Positions 27,506-36,854 are shown, counted from the first letter of the stretch. The stretch is DNA of 64,000 nucleotides from Flavobacteriales bacterium (GCA_016717305.1 JADKFY010000001.1:62001-126000); one strand, 5' to 3'. Notes: generated by a model from the sequence alone, not told the origin. Made by a program: numbers and translations.

Positions 27506-28753
27506 ATGGGCCTATTCAATCCAACGGATCGCAATGAGGGGACAGTGGGTTCCCAGAACCTTCATTCGGGTCTTCCATACTGGTTGGTAAGAAATGGGTT
27601 GTCTTCCAGCTTTTTCCAATTGGCCGAAGATGTGCGTGCTGATGTGGTGATCGTCGGTGGTGGGATCACGGGGGCTCTTTGCAATTATTCGTTCAGTAGT
27701 GCCGGTATTTCAACGGTGGTGGTGGACGGCCGAAGTTTCGGGACCGGCAGTACGTGTGCAAGCACGGCGCTTCTGCAATACGAGATCGACACGCCATTAT
27801 GGCGACTTGTGGATCTGGTAGGAGAAGGCAATGCTGTCGCTGCTTACCATCTCAGTATTCGCGCTGTTGAAGGGCTAAAGGCAACAGCGCAGAGCATAGG
27901 CTTCGACGGTCTCACTTCACGACCCAGTATCCAGTATGCAAGCAAACCTTCGCATGCAAAACAGCTTAGGATGGAATTCAAATTGCGTCAAGCGCATGGA
28001 ATACCCGTAGAGTTGTTGGACGGGCAGGAGGCCGTTCAGTCAGTTCTTCCTTTCGCCGCCGCCGCCGCACTTCGTTGCGACACCGCTGCAGAAACTGATG
28101 CACTCGCCTTCGCACAGGCATTGCACAATGCAAGTGTGAAGAACGGTGCCAAGATGTTCGAACACACCCATGTAGTGGAAGTAAAGGAAGTGAAGGCCGG
28201 AGTGGAACTCCGCACCGAGGAAGGCCATCATATTCGTGCGAACTACATGGTATATGCCACCGGCTACGAAGCACTCGATAAGCTACCCAAAGATGTCGTG
28301 GACCTGAACAGCACCTACGCCATGATCAGTGCACCTATGGACGTGGAGCCATGGATCGACCAAGCTTTGATCTGGGAGACCGCTACACCCTATTTGTATA
28401 TGCGCACGGCTCCTGGCGGCCGCATTATTGTGGGTGGCCGGGACGAACCCTTTCGGTCACCTAAGTTGCGCGATGCACTTCTTGCCAAGAAGGCCAATGC
28501 TCTATATGGTGACTTCAGCAAATTGTTTCCGGATACCTCTTTCAAAACGGAATTCAAATGGTGTGGCACCTTCGGAAGTACCAAGGATGGCCTGCCTTAT
28601 ATTGACCGTGGACCGAAGACACGGCGTTGCTTTTATGCGTTGGGCATGGGAGGCAATGGGATCACCTTCAGCGCGCTGGCGGCTGACCTGATCCGCGATC
28701 GGATCTTAGGTCGAGCGGTGCCCGATCTCGATCTTTTCCGGTTCGATCGTTGA
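27506..28753 (+). CDS. FAD-dependent oxidoreductase (DAO family)
   Basis: 415 residues. Rossmann FAD-binding motif ADVVIVGGGITGALC at about residues 46-60, with the following strand ISTVVVDGRSFGTGSTCAST; a second family block (VYATGYEAL) and C-terminal FYALGMGGNGITFSALAADL complete a DadA/DAO-type fold. Substrate unknown; the order resembles amino-acid or glycine oxidases. Convergent with the AI-2E-type permease gene. Confidence 0.85.
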   Translation: MGLFNPTDRNEGTVGSQNLHSGLPYWLVRNGLSSSFFQLAEDVRADVVIVGGGITGALCNYSFSSAGISTVVVDGRSFGTGSTCASTALLQYEIDTPLWRLVDLVGEGNAVAAYHLSIRAVEGLKATAQSIGFDGLTSRPSIQYASKPSHAKQLRMEFKLRQAHGIPVELLDGQEAVQSVLPFAAAAALRCDTAAETDALAFAQALHNASVKNGAKMFEHTHVVEVKEVKAGVELRTEEGHHIRANYMVYATGYEALDKLPKDVVDLNSTYAMISAPMDVEPWIDQALIWETATPYLYMRTAPGGRIIVGGRDEPFRSPKLRDALLAKKANALYGDFSKLFPDTSFKTEFKWCGTFGSTKDGLPYIDRGPKTRRCFYALGMGGNGITFSALAADLIRDRILGRAVPDLDLFRFDR

Positions 28754-28838
28754 TCCTTCCAATATCCTTCAGAAGACCTTAGTAGCACACGTTCGCGGTA
28801 CCGGACATCTCGTAGAATGTTCAACGCGTTAACAGCAT

Positions 28839-29951
28839 TCAGTTGCTTTTCTTTTCTTGGTCGCGTTCCTTCTTGCCGTTCCCGGCACCAAGCAGATACC
28901 CGAAGGGTTCCAGATCCGGGACCCGGTCGAAAATGACTTTGATGATCGCCGTCATTGGAATGGCCAGGAACATTCCCGGAATGCCCCACATTGCCCCACC
29001 GATCATCACAACGATAAGGGACATCAACGCATTGATCTGCACGCGCGAAGCCACGACCATGGGAACAATGAAGTTGTTATCAATGAACTGAACCGCCGCG
29101 TATGCGCCAAGCACCCAGAGCGCTGAGGTGGCATCCTTGGTGGCCATAGCTACGAGCATAGGCAACAATGTGGCAACCATCATCCCAATGTACGGTATGA
29201 GATTGAGCACAGCAGCGAGAACAGCCAATAACAAAGCATATTGCACACCGATCAGAAGCAGTCCAAGCCAGCTCAGTGCGGTCACGATCATAGCTTCGAA
29301 CAGCAGCCCGATCAAATAGCTCTGCACCACGCCTTTCGTTTGGTCGAGCACGTCGTCCAATGCATCATGGTCTCGACGTGGGAACAATTTGCTTAGGAAG
29401 GTGAGGAATAGGTCCTTGTACAGGATGATCAGAAAGGTGAACACCGGTAGCAAGAAAAGGAAGCCAAACAAGGTGCCCACCGTGGCCAGCGTCTGGCCCA
29501 CCATGGCACCGCCCTTCTCCATGCCTTCATCCTTCACCTTCTCTACGGCATCATCCACTTCACTTGCCTTTACATGGGCGGTATCCTGCACCCATCCCTG
29601 TGCTTGTTCCCCCATTTCGTTGAGCTTGCTTTTCAATTCGGGCATGGTCTCACTGAAATTCATTGCTTGGGTGCCAATGAAATAGCCCAAACCGGTGAGA
29701 GCGGCCATCGCGATCAACACGGCCAGAGCTATGCCTACAACACGTGGGACGTGGATCCGAGTGAGGAATTTCACCACGGGATCCAGCAAAATGGCCAAGA
29801 GCAGAGCGAACAAAAGCGGAGCTGCGATGGGTTTCGCCACATACATTATAAAGAAGAAGGCGACCACACCCAAAAGGATCAAGCTCAATCGCTGGTAGAG
29901 TGGTTGAGCGACACGAACGCGTGTCTGTGTTTCAGGATCCAAGTTGGACAT
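28839..29951 (-). CDS. AI-2E family permease
   Basis: 370 residues with about eight membrane segments in the typical pattern: two at the N-terminus, a loop of about 80 residues with a helical linker, then the C-terminal bundle including LIPYIGMMVATLLPMLVAM and GAMWGIPGMFLAIPMTAIIK. The family includes autoinducer-2 exporters and Na+/H+ antiporters; substrate unclear. Confidence 0.88.
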   Translation of the reverse strand: MSNLDPETQTRVRVAQPLYQRLSLILLGVVAFFFIMYVAKPIAAPLLFALLLAILLDPVVKFLTRIHVPRVVGIALAVLIAMAALTGLGYFIGTQAMNFSETMPELKSKLNEMGEQAQGWVQDTAHVKASEVDDAVEKVKDEGMEKGGAMVGQTLATVGTLFGFLFLLPVFTFLIILYKDLFLTFLSKLFPRRDHDALDDVLDQTKGVVQSYLIGLLFEAMIVTALSWLGLLLIGVQYALLLAVLAAVLNLIPYIGMMVATLLPMLVAMATKDATSALWVLGAYAAVQFIDNNFIVPMVVASRVQINALMSLIVVMIGGAMWGIPGMFLAIPMTAIIKVIFDRVPDLEPFGYLLGAGNGKKERDQEKKSN

Positions 29952-30104
29952 TTTGATGGGGAATGATGGGACAATTTAGCGGTCTATGATCGATCCTGGA
30001 TCGGTATTGGGTGCAGTGCGCGTCCGACCTTCATGTTCAGAAATTCCGTGCTGGTACTAAAGGCAATTATTCCCGCCGACAAACATGATTTTCCTTTGGT
30101 CGGG

Positions 30105-30301
30105 TTATCTCGTCCTTGCAGGTTCACTCCTCCTTGCGGTCGGGAGCATGTGCTGAACCCGTTGTTCCGTTACAAGCGAAGGTGCTGGGTCTTTTCCGAC
30201 AAGCACATGGAGATCCAACTCGCTTTCGTGCAAGGGGCCGAACAATTTCACCGGGATGGTGACGAGTCCGATCCGATGGCGCCTTTCCAAATAGCTTTCA
30301 T
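30105..30301 (-). pseudogene. ku: Ku (NHEJ) protein, broken N-terminal fragment
   Basis: Reading the minus strand from ATG 30301 gives MKAIWKGAIG, the start of bacterial Ku proteins. The frame then breaks, and one base out of phase continues GLVTIPVKLFGPLHESELDL with HVLVGKD behind it. Joining the frames across a single missing T (GGA T-C GGA) restores a GAIGFGLVTIPVKL core, a canonical Ku N-terminus. Recognisable similarity ends near 30189; no remaining Ku body, and no ligD, is seen in the window. The start lies 6 bp after the SRPBCC gene stop, as if the two once formed an operon. Frame break and 3' loss both argue for a dead gene; a sequencing error could explain only the frame break. Confidence 0.8.
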
Positions 30302-30307
30302 TGCATT

Positions 30308-30739
30308 CTATTTTTCGGCGATCTTTTTCAAGCCTGCCATCATCATCTTCCAATTCGTCTCGGACTCTCTCTTGGCTTCTGCTGAAGGATTGTTGTCTTG
30401 CGTAAGGACGAGGCGTGTCCGGTCCTCTTTCTTGCTCAAGCGGATGTGGAACTCGCGGTAGTTCTCCGGTTCGTCCTTCTCGCCGGAAGAAGGGATGATG
30501 TGCGTATAGGCTAGATGCTCCGGCTTGTCATAATGGAGGACCATGCCCTTGTCCTCGAATTTCTTTCCCTTGAATTCGCCGCGCCACGCAACTGGACCGC
30601 CCACCATCCAGTCGGTTTCCAGTTCGGCGCCCATCATGTATTGCTTCACAGCCTTGGGCGACGTCAGGGCTCTCCAAACACTCTCAGGGGAAGCGTCGAT
30701 GTCCAATTGGACCTTGGAAGTATACTTGCTTGAATCCAT
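30308..30739 (-). CDS. SRPBCC / AHSA1-domain protein
   Basis: 143 residues, START-like helix-grip fold of the activator-of-Hsp90 type: VQLDIDASPESVWRALTSPK at the N-terminus, MMGAELETDWMVGGPVAWRG in the middle, and KRESETNWKMMMAGLKKIAE in the long C-terminal helix. Probably a small-ligand binder or stress cofactor. Six bp upstream of the Ku fragment and 33 bp downstream of the catalase gene, same strand, so probably one transcript katE-SRPBCC-(ku). Confidence 0.88.
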   Translation of the reverse strand: MDSSKYTSKVQLDIDASPESVWRALTSPKAVKQYMMGAELETDWMVGGPVAWRGEFKGKKFEDKGMVLHYDKPEHLAYTHIIPSSGEKDEPENYREFHIRLSKKEDRTRLVLTQDNNPSAEAKRESETNWKMMMAGLKKIAEK

Positions 30740-30772
30740 GATCCGTTGGTTTATAGCAATAGTTTGTTGGTC

Positions 30773-32902
30773 TCAACCTTTCATGGCCGTTACCGGATCC
30801 TTCTCCCGAGCCCAATGGCGATGCGCAGCAATGGCGGAAATGAAGCTCTGCGATACCGCTTTGCCGCTGGCCCCTTTCACGATACCCGGTGCATCCTTCG
30901 CGTCGCCCATGCCCCAGATGTCGAACAATGCAACCGCATCACCGATCAGCGCGATCGCTTTGGCGTGTCGGAACGCATCGCTCACGAAATCCTTCGCATC
31001 GGGATAGGCCGCCCACGGATCTTGGTTCACCACGGCGATGGCATCGAACACCACGGAGGTGCTGGTCATCAACGATTGGTCAACGTCCTTCGACATCTTT
31101 GGCGCGATCACTTTCACCATGGCACCTTCACTTTCCAAGGTCGCCTTCAACGTCTTTGCCACGGCAGCTCCATCGGCATCTGCGAGGATGGCGATCCTGC
31201 GGGTACGGATCGTGTCCTTGATCGTATTCGCCATGCTGAGCGCTTTGGATCGTTGGATCAATGGCGTTTCCTCGTAGGGTTGCACATCGGCTGGCGGTGT
31301 GTCCGCAGGAATGCTTTGGTTGATGGGGGGTTCCACTTCGGGTACGTCGATGTCGAATGCATCCGCGACCTGCTTGGCAAGGTCGTGGTCCACGAAGGCA
31401 AGCAGGCCGATCATCCGTTCGCGAACAGCAGCTGTGTCCACCTTGCCCAACTCGAACCGAAGCGCATTGATGATGTGGTTCTGTTCCGGTTTGCTCTGGC
31501 TGTTGTAGAATAAGGTCGCTTGACTGAAGTGGTCCATGAATTTCTCGCTCTTGGCGCGCACCTTCATATCCTCCATTGGTTCAGGGAACGACGTGAACCC
31601 GCCGTTCTTCATGCCTGCTTGGAAGGGACAGCCACCACCGAGCGTGTTCGGCTCATAGTTGATGTGGCTCTTGTTGATGGTCTGCCGCATATGCCCATCA
31701 CGTTGGTTGTTATGCATGGGCGAGATCGGCCGGTTGATCGGGATCTCATGGTGGTTGGGTCCACCCAAGCGTGTGAGCTGTGTATCCGGATAAGAGAAGA
31801 GTCGTCCTTGCAACAGAGGGTCGTTGGAGAAGTCGATTCCCGGTACCAAATGACCTGGATCATAAGCGACTTGTTCCGTCTCGGCGAAGAAGTTGTCCGG
31901 GTTCCGGTTCAAGGTCATCTTGCCCACACGCCGGACGGGTACGAGTTCTTCGGGGATCAGTTTCGTGGGATCCAATAGGTCGAAGGGATACTTGTGCTCA
32001 TCCTTCGCTGGCACCACTTGGATGCCGAGTTCCCACTCCGGATAGTCGCCGTTCTCGATCGCTTCCCAGAGATCACGTCTGTGGAAGTCCGGATCCTTGC
32101 CACTGATCTTGGTCGCTTCATCCCATGCAACGGAATGCATGCCAAGCAAGGGTTTCCAATGGAACTTGACGAAGCTGCTTTCGCCTTTCTCATTGATGAA
32201 GCGGAATGTGTGGACGCCGAAACCTTCCATCATGCGCAAGCTGCGCGGAATGGCCCGGTCGCTCATCGCCCACATTATCATGTGCATGCTCTCGGGCATC
32301 AAACTGATGAAGTCCCAGAACGTCTCATGCGCGCTTGCCGCCTGTGGCATCTCATGGTGCGCTTCCGGTTTCACGCTATGCACCAGGTCCGGGAACTTCA
32401 TCGCATCCTGTATGAAGAAGACCGGAATGTTATTGCCTACGAGATCGTAAATGCCTTCGTCGGTGTAGAACTTCACGGCGAAACCGCGCACGTCACGGGC
32501 GAGATCCGTGCTTCCACGGAAACCTGCCACTGTACTGAATCGGACGAACACGGGCGTGCGACGTTCCGGGTCATTGAGAAATCCGGCCTTGGTCAACTTT
32601 CCCAAGGGCTCATAGACTTGGAACACTCCGTGCGCCCCGGATCCGCGCGCATGGACCACACGCTCCGGAATACGTTCATGGTCGAAGTGCGTGATCTTGT
32701 CACGGAGGATATGGTCCTCCAGCAAGGACGGCCCGCGCGGTCCGGCCTTCAAGGAGTTCTGGTTGTCGTTGATCGGCAGCCCTTGGTTCGTGGTGAGGTC
32801 TTGGCCGGTAGCATCGCTCCTGTTCCTTTCCAGGTCGGCAAGTTTGGCGTTCTCGTGAACGGTACTCTTCTTTTTAGGCGCGGGTGGGGTCTTCTTGGCC
32901 AT
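30773..32902 (-). CDS. katE: Large-subunit catalase (HPII type)
   Basis: Destroys hydrogen peroxide. 709 residues, i.e. the large clade with an extra C-terminal domain. Catalytic His84 (RVVHARGSGAHG), Asn157 (YDLVGNNIPVF) and the heme-ligand region RLFSYPDTQLTRLG are visible. The C-terminal 150 residues form the flavodoxin/GATase1-like domain (RIAILADADGAAVAK). The N-terminus is lysine/proline rich (KKTPPAPKKKS). First gene of a run with the SRPBCC gene and the Ku remnant; an oxidative-stress theme shared with Dps and DUF892 proteins further on. Confidence 0.95.
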   Translation of the reverse strand: MAKKTPPAPKKKSTVHENAKLADLERNRSDATGQDLTTNQGLPINDNQNSLKAGPRGPSLLEDHILRDKITHFDHERIPERVVHARGSGAHGVFQVYEPLGKLTKAGFLNDPERRTPVFVRFSTVAGFRGSTDLARDVRGFAVKFYTDEGIYDLVGNNIPVFFIQDAMKFPDLVHSVKPEAHHEMPQAASAHETFWDFISLMPESMHMIMWAMSDRAIPRSLRMMEGFGVHTFRFINEKGESSFVKFHWKPLLGMHSVAWDEATKISGKDPDFHRRDLWEAIENGDYPEWELGIQVVPAKDEHKYPFDLLDPTKLIPEELVPVRRVGKMTLNRNPDNFFAETEQVAYDPGHLVPGIDFSNDPLLQGRLFSYPDTQLTRLGGPNHHEIPINRPISPMHNNQRDGHMRQTINKSHINYEPNTLGGGCPFQAGMKNGGFTSFPEPMEDMKVRAKSEKFMDHFSQATLFYNSQSKPEQNHIINALRFELGKVDTAAVRERMIGLLAFVDHDLAKQVADAFDIDVPEVEPPINQSIPADTPPADVQPYEETPLIQRSKALSMANTIKDTIRTRRIAILADADGAAVAKTLKATLESEGAMVKVIAPKMSKDVDQSLMTSTSVVFDAIAVVNQDPWAAYPDAKDFVSDAFRHAKAIALIGDAVALFDIWGMGDAKDAPGIVKGASGKAVSQSFISAIAAHRHWAREKDPVTAMKG

Positions 32903-33111
32903 GGTTATGGATTTGCCCGGGCATATCCAGATCAGTGCCGTGGTGGACCTATGAGCCAGACAAGAAGAAAACTGGGGCTTTCATAATTACAGTGTGGCGA
33001 GATATCCCGAACTGTGGAATTGCCTCCCCTGTCAATTTCGATCAATACAATACCAACAGTCCTTGCGATCTTGGTCCCCAACTTGTCGCACTTTCGCGAT
33101 ATCCAACAAAC

Positions 33112-33882
33112 ATGAAAATTAAGATCGCCTTGGTACAAATGGACATAGCTCCCGGCGAACCGTTGACCAACTTGTCCCGTATGGAAGAGTTCGTTGCCAA
33201 GGCCAAGAAGAAGGGTGCGGATCTGGTGGTCTTCCCGGAAGATGCCGTGTGCGGACCGTTGCAAGGCCAAACCGCATTCGTTCAACATGCACCGGCTTAT
33301 CTCCAACGCATGCAAGCCTTGGCCGTGAAGTACGCCGTGGACCTTGTACCCGGGACGTGGACCGTGGCCGAGAACGGGCTGCTTTACAACCAAGCACATT
33401 ACATCTCTTCCGATGGTACAATGCTCGGCGCGTACAGGAAGATCAACCTGTGGGAAACCGAAAAGTTGAGCATTGCACAGGGTACGGTTCCCGTCGTGAT
33501 CACCACTCGGTTCGGGCGCGTGGGTATGACGATCTGTTGGGACATCTCCTTTCCTCCGCTGTTCACCGCCATGAATGCGCAAGGCGTTCAACTGGTGATC
33601 TCGCCAACGTATTGGTCGTTCCCCGATGGTGTAGAGAAGAAGAAGGAGGTGGAGGAGGAGATCACCTTGATCGATTCACTGTGCGTTACGCGGGCTTTCG
33701 AGAACAACATCGTTTTCGTCTACTGCAATGCCGCCGGTATTTTGGAGGAAGCAGGCGTTCGAAGCGTGCTTTCCGGCAGGTCGCAGATCACACACCCTGG
33801 TGAGAAGAGCGTTGCCCGTTGCGAGGGAAATAAAGAGGAGTTGCTGATCGCCGAGGTGGACGTTCCCGTTCAGTTGGCTTGA
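33112..33882 (+). CDS. Carbon-nitrogen hydrolase (nitrilase superfamily)
   Basis: 256 residues from ATG 33112 (MKIKIALVQMDIAPGEP). The frame is open for 228 bp upstream, but that part has no nitrilase character. The catalytic triad is in place: Glu43 (VVFPEDAV), Lys110 (GAYRKINLWETE), Cys142 (GMTICWDISFPPL). Substrate class cannot be told; amidase or carbamoylase activity is most likely. Convergent with the DUF2383 gene, with a double hairpin between. Confidence 0.9.
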   Translation: MKIKIALVQMDIAPGEPLTNLSRMEEFVAKAKKKGADLVVFPEDAVCGPLQGQTAFVQHAPAYLQRMQALAVKYAVDLVPGTWTVAENGLLYNQAHYISSDGTMLGAYRKINLWETEKLSIAQGTVPVVITTRFGRVGMTICWDISFPPLFTAMNAQGVQLVISPTYWSFPDGVEKKKEVEEEITLIDSLCVTRAFENNIVFVYCNAAGILEEAGVRSVLSGRSQITHPGEKSVARCEGNKEELLIAEVDVPVQLA

Positions 33883-33883
33883 A

Positions 33884-33929
33884 CGTTCTTGAAACAAGAA
33901 CGCCAAGGACCTTTGAACGATCCTTGGCG
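33884..33929. terminator. Double hairpin between convergent genes
   Basis: First stem CGTTCTT/AAGAACG (33884-33890 with 33896-33902), second CGCCAAGGA/TCCTTGGCG (33901-33909 with 33921-33929). Lies between the nitrilase-like gene and the DUF2383 gene and could end both transcripts. Confidence 0.65.
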
Positions 33930-33951
33930 AACGTGCTTCGGGAAGGGAGAT

Positions 33952-34413
33952 TTATTTCTCGGCCAATTCCATGGTCTTGCGAACTTGCTTTACATGGTCC
34001 AAATTCTGTTGGACCGTAGCGCGTTGGGATGTTGCCAATGCGCGGGTCGGTGAAGAAACCTCCTTATCAAGAACCGCATCGTAGCGGTCCAACAGGTACT
34101 GTTCGCCACGCTCGCACTCGTTGAGCATGCTCGTACTGTCGTTTGAGCTGAGGGCTTCACGGGTATCCATCCACGCGCGGTGGAGATCCCCTTTCAATGT
34201 GCCTGCTTCACGGGGCTCCTTGCCAGGATCCGCTTGGCGGCTGAGTGCAACCACTTCGCTCAAGAGCTGTACGCGGCTCGATGCAAGGCGGTTCAGCAAT
34301 TCCTTCACGTGGCCATTGTCGGCTTTGTCCGCTGCTTCCATATATCCTTTGCGGCTGTCGGCAAGCAGGTCGTGGATGTTGTTCAGTTGGGTGATGTCGT
34401 CCTTCAGTTCCAT
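33952..34413 (-). CDS. DUF2383 / PA2169-family four-helix bundle protein
   Basis: 153 residues, all helical, no signal peptide. Begins MELKDDITQLNNIHDLLADSRKG and has the family-like ECERGEQYLLDRYDAVL. PA2169-family proteins are ferritin-fold bundles of unknown function, frequent beside stress genes; conserved metal ligands are not obvious. Confidence 0.8.
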   Translation of the reverse strand: MELKDDITQLNNIHDLLADSRKGYMEAADKADNGHVKELLNRLASSRVQLLSEVVALSRQADPGKEPREAGTLKGDLHRAWMDTREALSSNDSTSMLNECERGEQYLLDRYDAVLDKEVSSPTRALATSQRATVQQNLDHVKQVRKTMELAEK

Positions 34414-34906
34414 TGTTTGTGGTTTTTGATGTTCGTGTTGGATACGGTAGTACGATCATCGGGCCAACGGTTGGGAACAGTGACCAAACTGCACAGAACC
34501 CAATATGTTTGGCAGGACCTCGTTGGTGCGGTTACGATGTGCACATGGCGTCGTTTCCACAGACCGTGGATGAGATGTTGCCGGAGCTCCACAACCGAAG
34601 CAGTGGAGCGCGATTGATCATGAGTGTTGCAGACCCATACTAATTTTGAGAATGCATTCCGATGGTCCCATGCAAATTGCAGTTGTGGATTGTTCCCCGA
34701 TGAGCTGGGAGATGAGCGTTATTACCGCTCATGGGTTGCGACCGTTCAACGCAGTATTCATTGTTCTTGATCGGAATAGTTGGCACTATAGAAGAAGGAA
34801 TAGTGATGCACCACAGAGCCCCCAAACGCAAAGCAGCGGACCATCACTGGTCCGCTGCTTCTTTCGGTTGCACTTTCACCAAAATGCTCCTTACCGAAAG
34901 GGGGTG
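34414..34906. other. 493-bp spacer without recognisable gene
   Basis: Between the DUF2383 gene start and the end of lipoprotein paralogue B. Short frames here are not protein-like. It contains the terminator of paralogue B (34831-34860) and presumably the upstream region of the DUF2383 gene; nothing else recognised. Confidence 0.5.
34831..34860 (-). terminator. Terminator of lipoprotein paralogue B
   Basis: Perfect 13-bp stem AAGCAGCGGACCA/TGGTCCGCTGCTT with a four-base loop TCAC, 46 bp past the stop codon at 34907; the flanking AA/TT bases make it usable in either direction. Confidence 0.75.
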
Positions 34907-35389
34907 TTATTTACCGTCGTTGTCCTTGTCGGCATCCGTCTTGGCATCGATCTTATCCGCTTGGCGGTCGAACCAGTTGCTGGTGCTGTCGCTCATGGTG
35001 CGCATTTCGTTCTTCATACCTTCCCAGTTCCCATCAGTTGCACCATCCAACCGTGGTGAGAAGCCATCGAGACGATCGATGTTCGTGTTGTACTCTGCAA
35101 CGAGCGCTTCCAATTCAGCCCGTTTCTTGGCATCCTTTACACCGTCGGTGAGGCGCTCTTGTGTGCGATCACGTTGGTTGACGAGTTTCTCACGCAGGTT
35201 CATCATTTCCTTGCGGGCCTCGTCACGTTCGTTCATCCATTCTTGGGTGTCGTCCGCTTTGGCGATCTCTTTTTGCGCCTCCTGCATTTCGTCGTTCACT
35301 TTTTCGGTCGTGTCGCCAGGGTCGGCTCCGCATGCAACAAGGAACAAGGCGGTCAGGCAGGCAGTTGTCAGTTTCAGTGGATAGTTCAT
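34907..35389 (-). CDS. Coiled-coil lipoprotein, paralogue B
   Basis: 160 residues with signal MNYPLKLTTACLTALFLVACG (lipobox LVAC). Mature part strongly charged and helical. It ends with NWFDRQADKIDAKTDADKDN, matching the end of the lipoprotein at 26473-26928, so the two are paralogues. Probably periplasm-facing or surface-exposed. Function unknown. Confidence 0.78.
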   Translation of the reverse strand: MNYPLKLTTACLTALFLVACGADPGDTTEKVNDEMQEAQKEIAKADDTQEWMNERDEARKEMMNLREKLVNQRDRTQERLTDGVKDAKKRAELEALVAEYNTNIDRLDGFSPRLDGATDGNWEGMKNEMRTMSDSTSNWFDRQADKIDAKTDADKDNDGK

Positions 35390-35527
35390 CTGTGTGGGTT
35401 TTTGGTTTGGTTCAATTCAACCGGACAACTCTTATGCCAGTTGGAATTGAACCTGATCCATTCCTGGAAGTGGGTAATATCTGCCACAGATGTGGAGAAC
35501 ATTTCCGCCACAGAAAGAGCCGCAGTA

Positions 35528-35911
35528 CTATGCGGAACCAACCAACTCATCCTGCTCTAACACCAGTCGTTTGAACTGCAATCGCCGTTGTCCGAAGTTG
35601 ATCAATAGGCCGTCCTGCTGGCCGATCGCCTTCAAATAGGATCTCAGTTGCAGGTCATCCTTCGCTGTGAAGGCACCTACGGTCTTCAGTTCGATCACAA
35701 TGGCTCCGCAAACGAAATCCGCGCGGTACCAATTCGTCAGGGGTATGCCTTTGTAGAAGACAGGTACATGCACTTCGCGCTGGAACGTGATTCCACGTAT
35801 GCCGAACTCCATGGCCAAGGCCTCCTGATAGACCGTCTCCATATAGCCGGGGCCGAGCTGTGCATGAACTTCCATGGCTGCACCCATGATGGCGCGTATC
35901 TCCTGTTCCAT
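35528..35911 (-). CDS. GxxExxY family protein
   Basis: 127 residues. The diagnostic motif is GPGYMETVYQEALAME (GxxExxY), and FYKGIPLTNWYRADFVCGAI with ELKTV resembles a PD-(D/E)XK nuclease core, which this family is thought to share (TIGR04256). Function unknown; frequent as a scattered single gene in Bacteroidota. Confidence 0.88.
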   Translation of the reverse strand: MEQEIRAIMGAAMEVHAQLGPGYMETVYQEALAMEFGIRGITFQREVHVPVFYKGIPLTNWYRADFVCGAIVIELKTVGAFTAKDDLQLRSYLKAIGQQDGLLINFGQRRLQFKRLVLEQDELVGSA

Positions 35912-36216
35912 TCGCTTTTCCTTTTGTATCGTGATCGACGTTTTGTTCGTCGATCGAGGGTGCCATAAAGTAGTCCAATGGTAGGGAATTCAGGTTTTCA
36001 CGGCGATGGGCGAACGATCAGTTCCCAAAGCATGAACGGTAGGGAGCAGCTTCCTCAATTCCACAGCCAATTTGCGGCAAAACTTCCACCGGTTCCAAGG
36101 TCGGATGAACTTTGTGAACGCAAAAATGCCGTGTGTTCCTTGCGCTTCTTAGGCAAGTCGTGTATCGGCATTGTGGTTGCTTACCACCTACCGAACTTAT
36201 CAAACACACAAAACAA
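35912..36216. other. 305-bp intergenic region without recognisable gene
   Basis: Divergent spacer between the GxxExxY gene and the DUF892 gene. It should hold the promoters of both; no consensus box or hairpin was recognised with confidence. Confidence 0.45.
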
Positions 36217-36807
36217 ATGGCGACCAAGACCAAACCAACAGGACTGGAGAAATTGTTCGAGGACCAAGTAGCGGATCTCTACTATGCAGAGAAGAAGCTG
36301 GTGAGCGCACTGAAGAAAATGGCGGGCAAGGCAACGGACAAGAAGTTGTCGGCCGCCTTCCTTGCACATCGCGAGGAGACCCAAGGGCAAGTGCAGCGCC
36401 TAGAGGAAGTATTCGAGATCCTGGGCAAACCCGCGAAGGGCAAGAAATGCGATGCGATCGAAGGCTTGTTGAAAGAAGCGGACGGCATCATGGAGGAGTT
36501 CCAAGATGATCCAGCATTGGATGCCGCTCTTGTTTGTGCGGCACAGAAGGTGGAGCATTATGAGATCGGCAGCTACGGTTGCTTGGTGACCTATGCCGAA
36601 GAACTCGGTATGAAGGATGCCGCGAAATTGTTGAAGGAGACCTTGAAAGAAGAGAAAGGTGCGGACGAGAAGCTGACCAAATTGGCCGAGAGTTCGCTGA
36701 ACATGGCGGGTGAAGCACATCGCGAAAAGAAAGCCTCGTCTCCTTCTGGAAAACCAGAGAACTTGAACAAGACCAAGCAGTCACGGACCCCTTCCACTGT
36801 TGGTTAA
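36217..36807 (+). CDS. DUF892 / YciE-family ferritin-like protein
   Basis: 196 residues from ATG 36217 (MATKTKPTGLEKLFEDQVAD). Helical bundle with LYYAEKKLVSALKKMA, FLAHREETQGQVQRLEEVFE and VEHYEIGSYGCLVTYAEELG: the Glu/His residues of the two half-sites of a diiron ferritin-like centre. The family responds to osmotic and oxidative stress. The C-terminal 30 residues are lysine/serine rich. Followed by a strong terminator. Confidence 0.9.
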   Translation: MATKTKPTGLEKLFEDQVADLYYAEKKLVSALKKMAGKATDKKLSAAFLAHREETQGQVQRLEEVFEILGKPAKGKKCDAIEGLLKEADGIMEEFQDDPALDAALVCAAQKVEHYEIGSYGCLVTYAEELGMKDAAKLLKETLKEEKGADEKLTKLAESSLNMAGEAHREKKASSPSGKPENLNKTKQSRTPSTVG

Positions 36808-36827
36808 TTCATCGAAGGGCTATATGG

Positions 36828-36854
36828 AAAGGCCGCTGGATCCCAGCGGCCTTT
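36828..36854 (+). terminator. Terminator of the DUF892 gene
   Basis: Perfect 12-bp stem AAAGGCCGCTGG/CCAGCGGCCTTT with a three-base loop, 20 bp after the stop codon. Confidence 0.85.

Noticed and set aside
30033..30461. Plus-strand frame across the Ku remnant and SRPBCC gene
   Set aside because: It is antisense to a recognisable SRPBCC domain and to the Ku N-terminus; composition is not protein-like.
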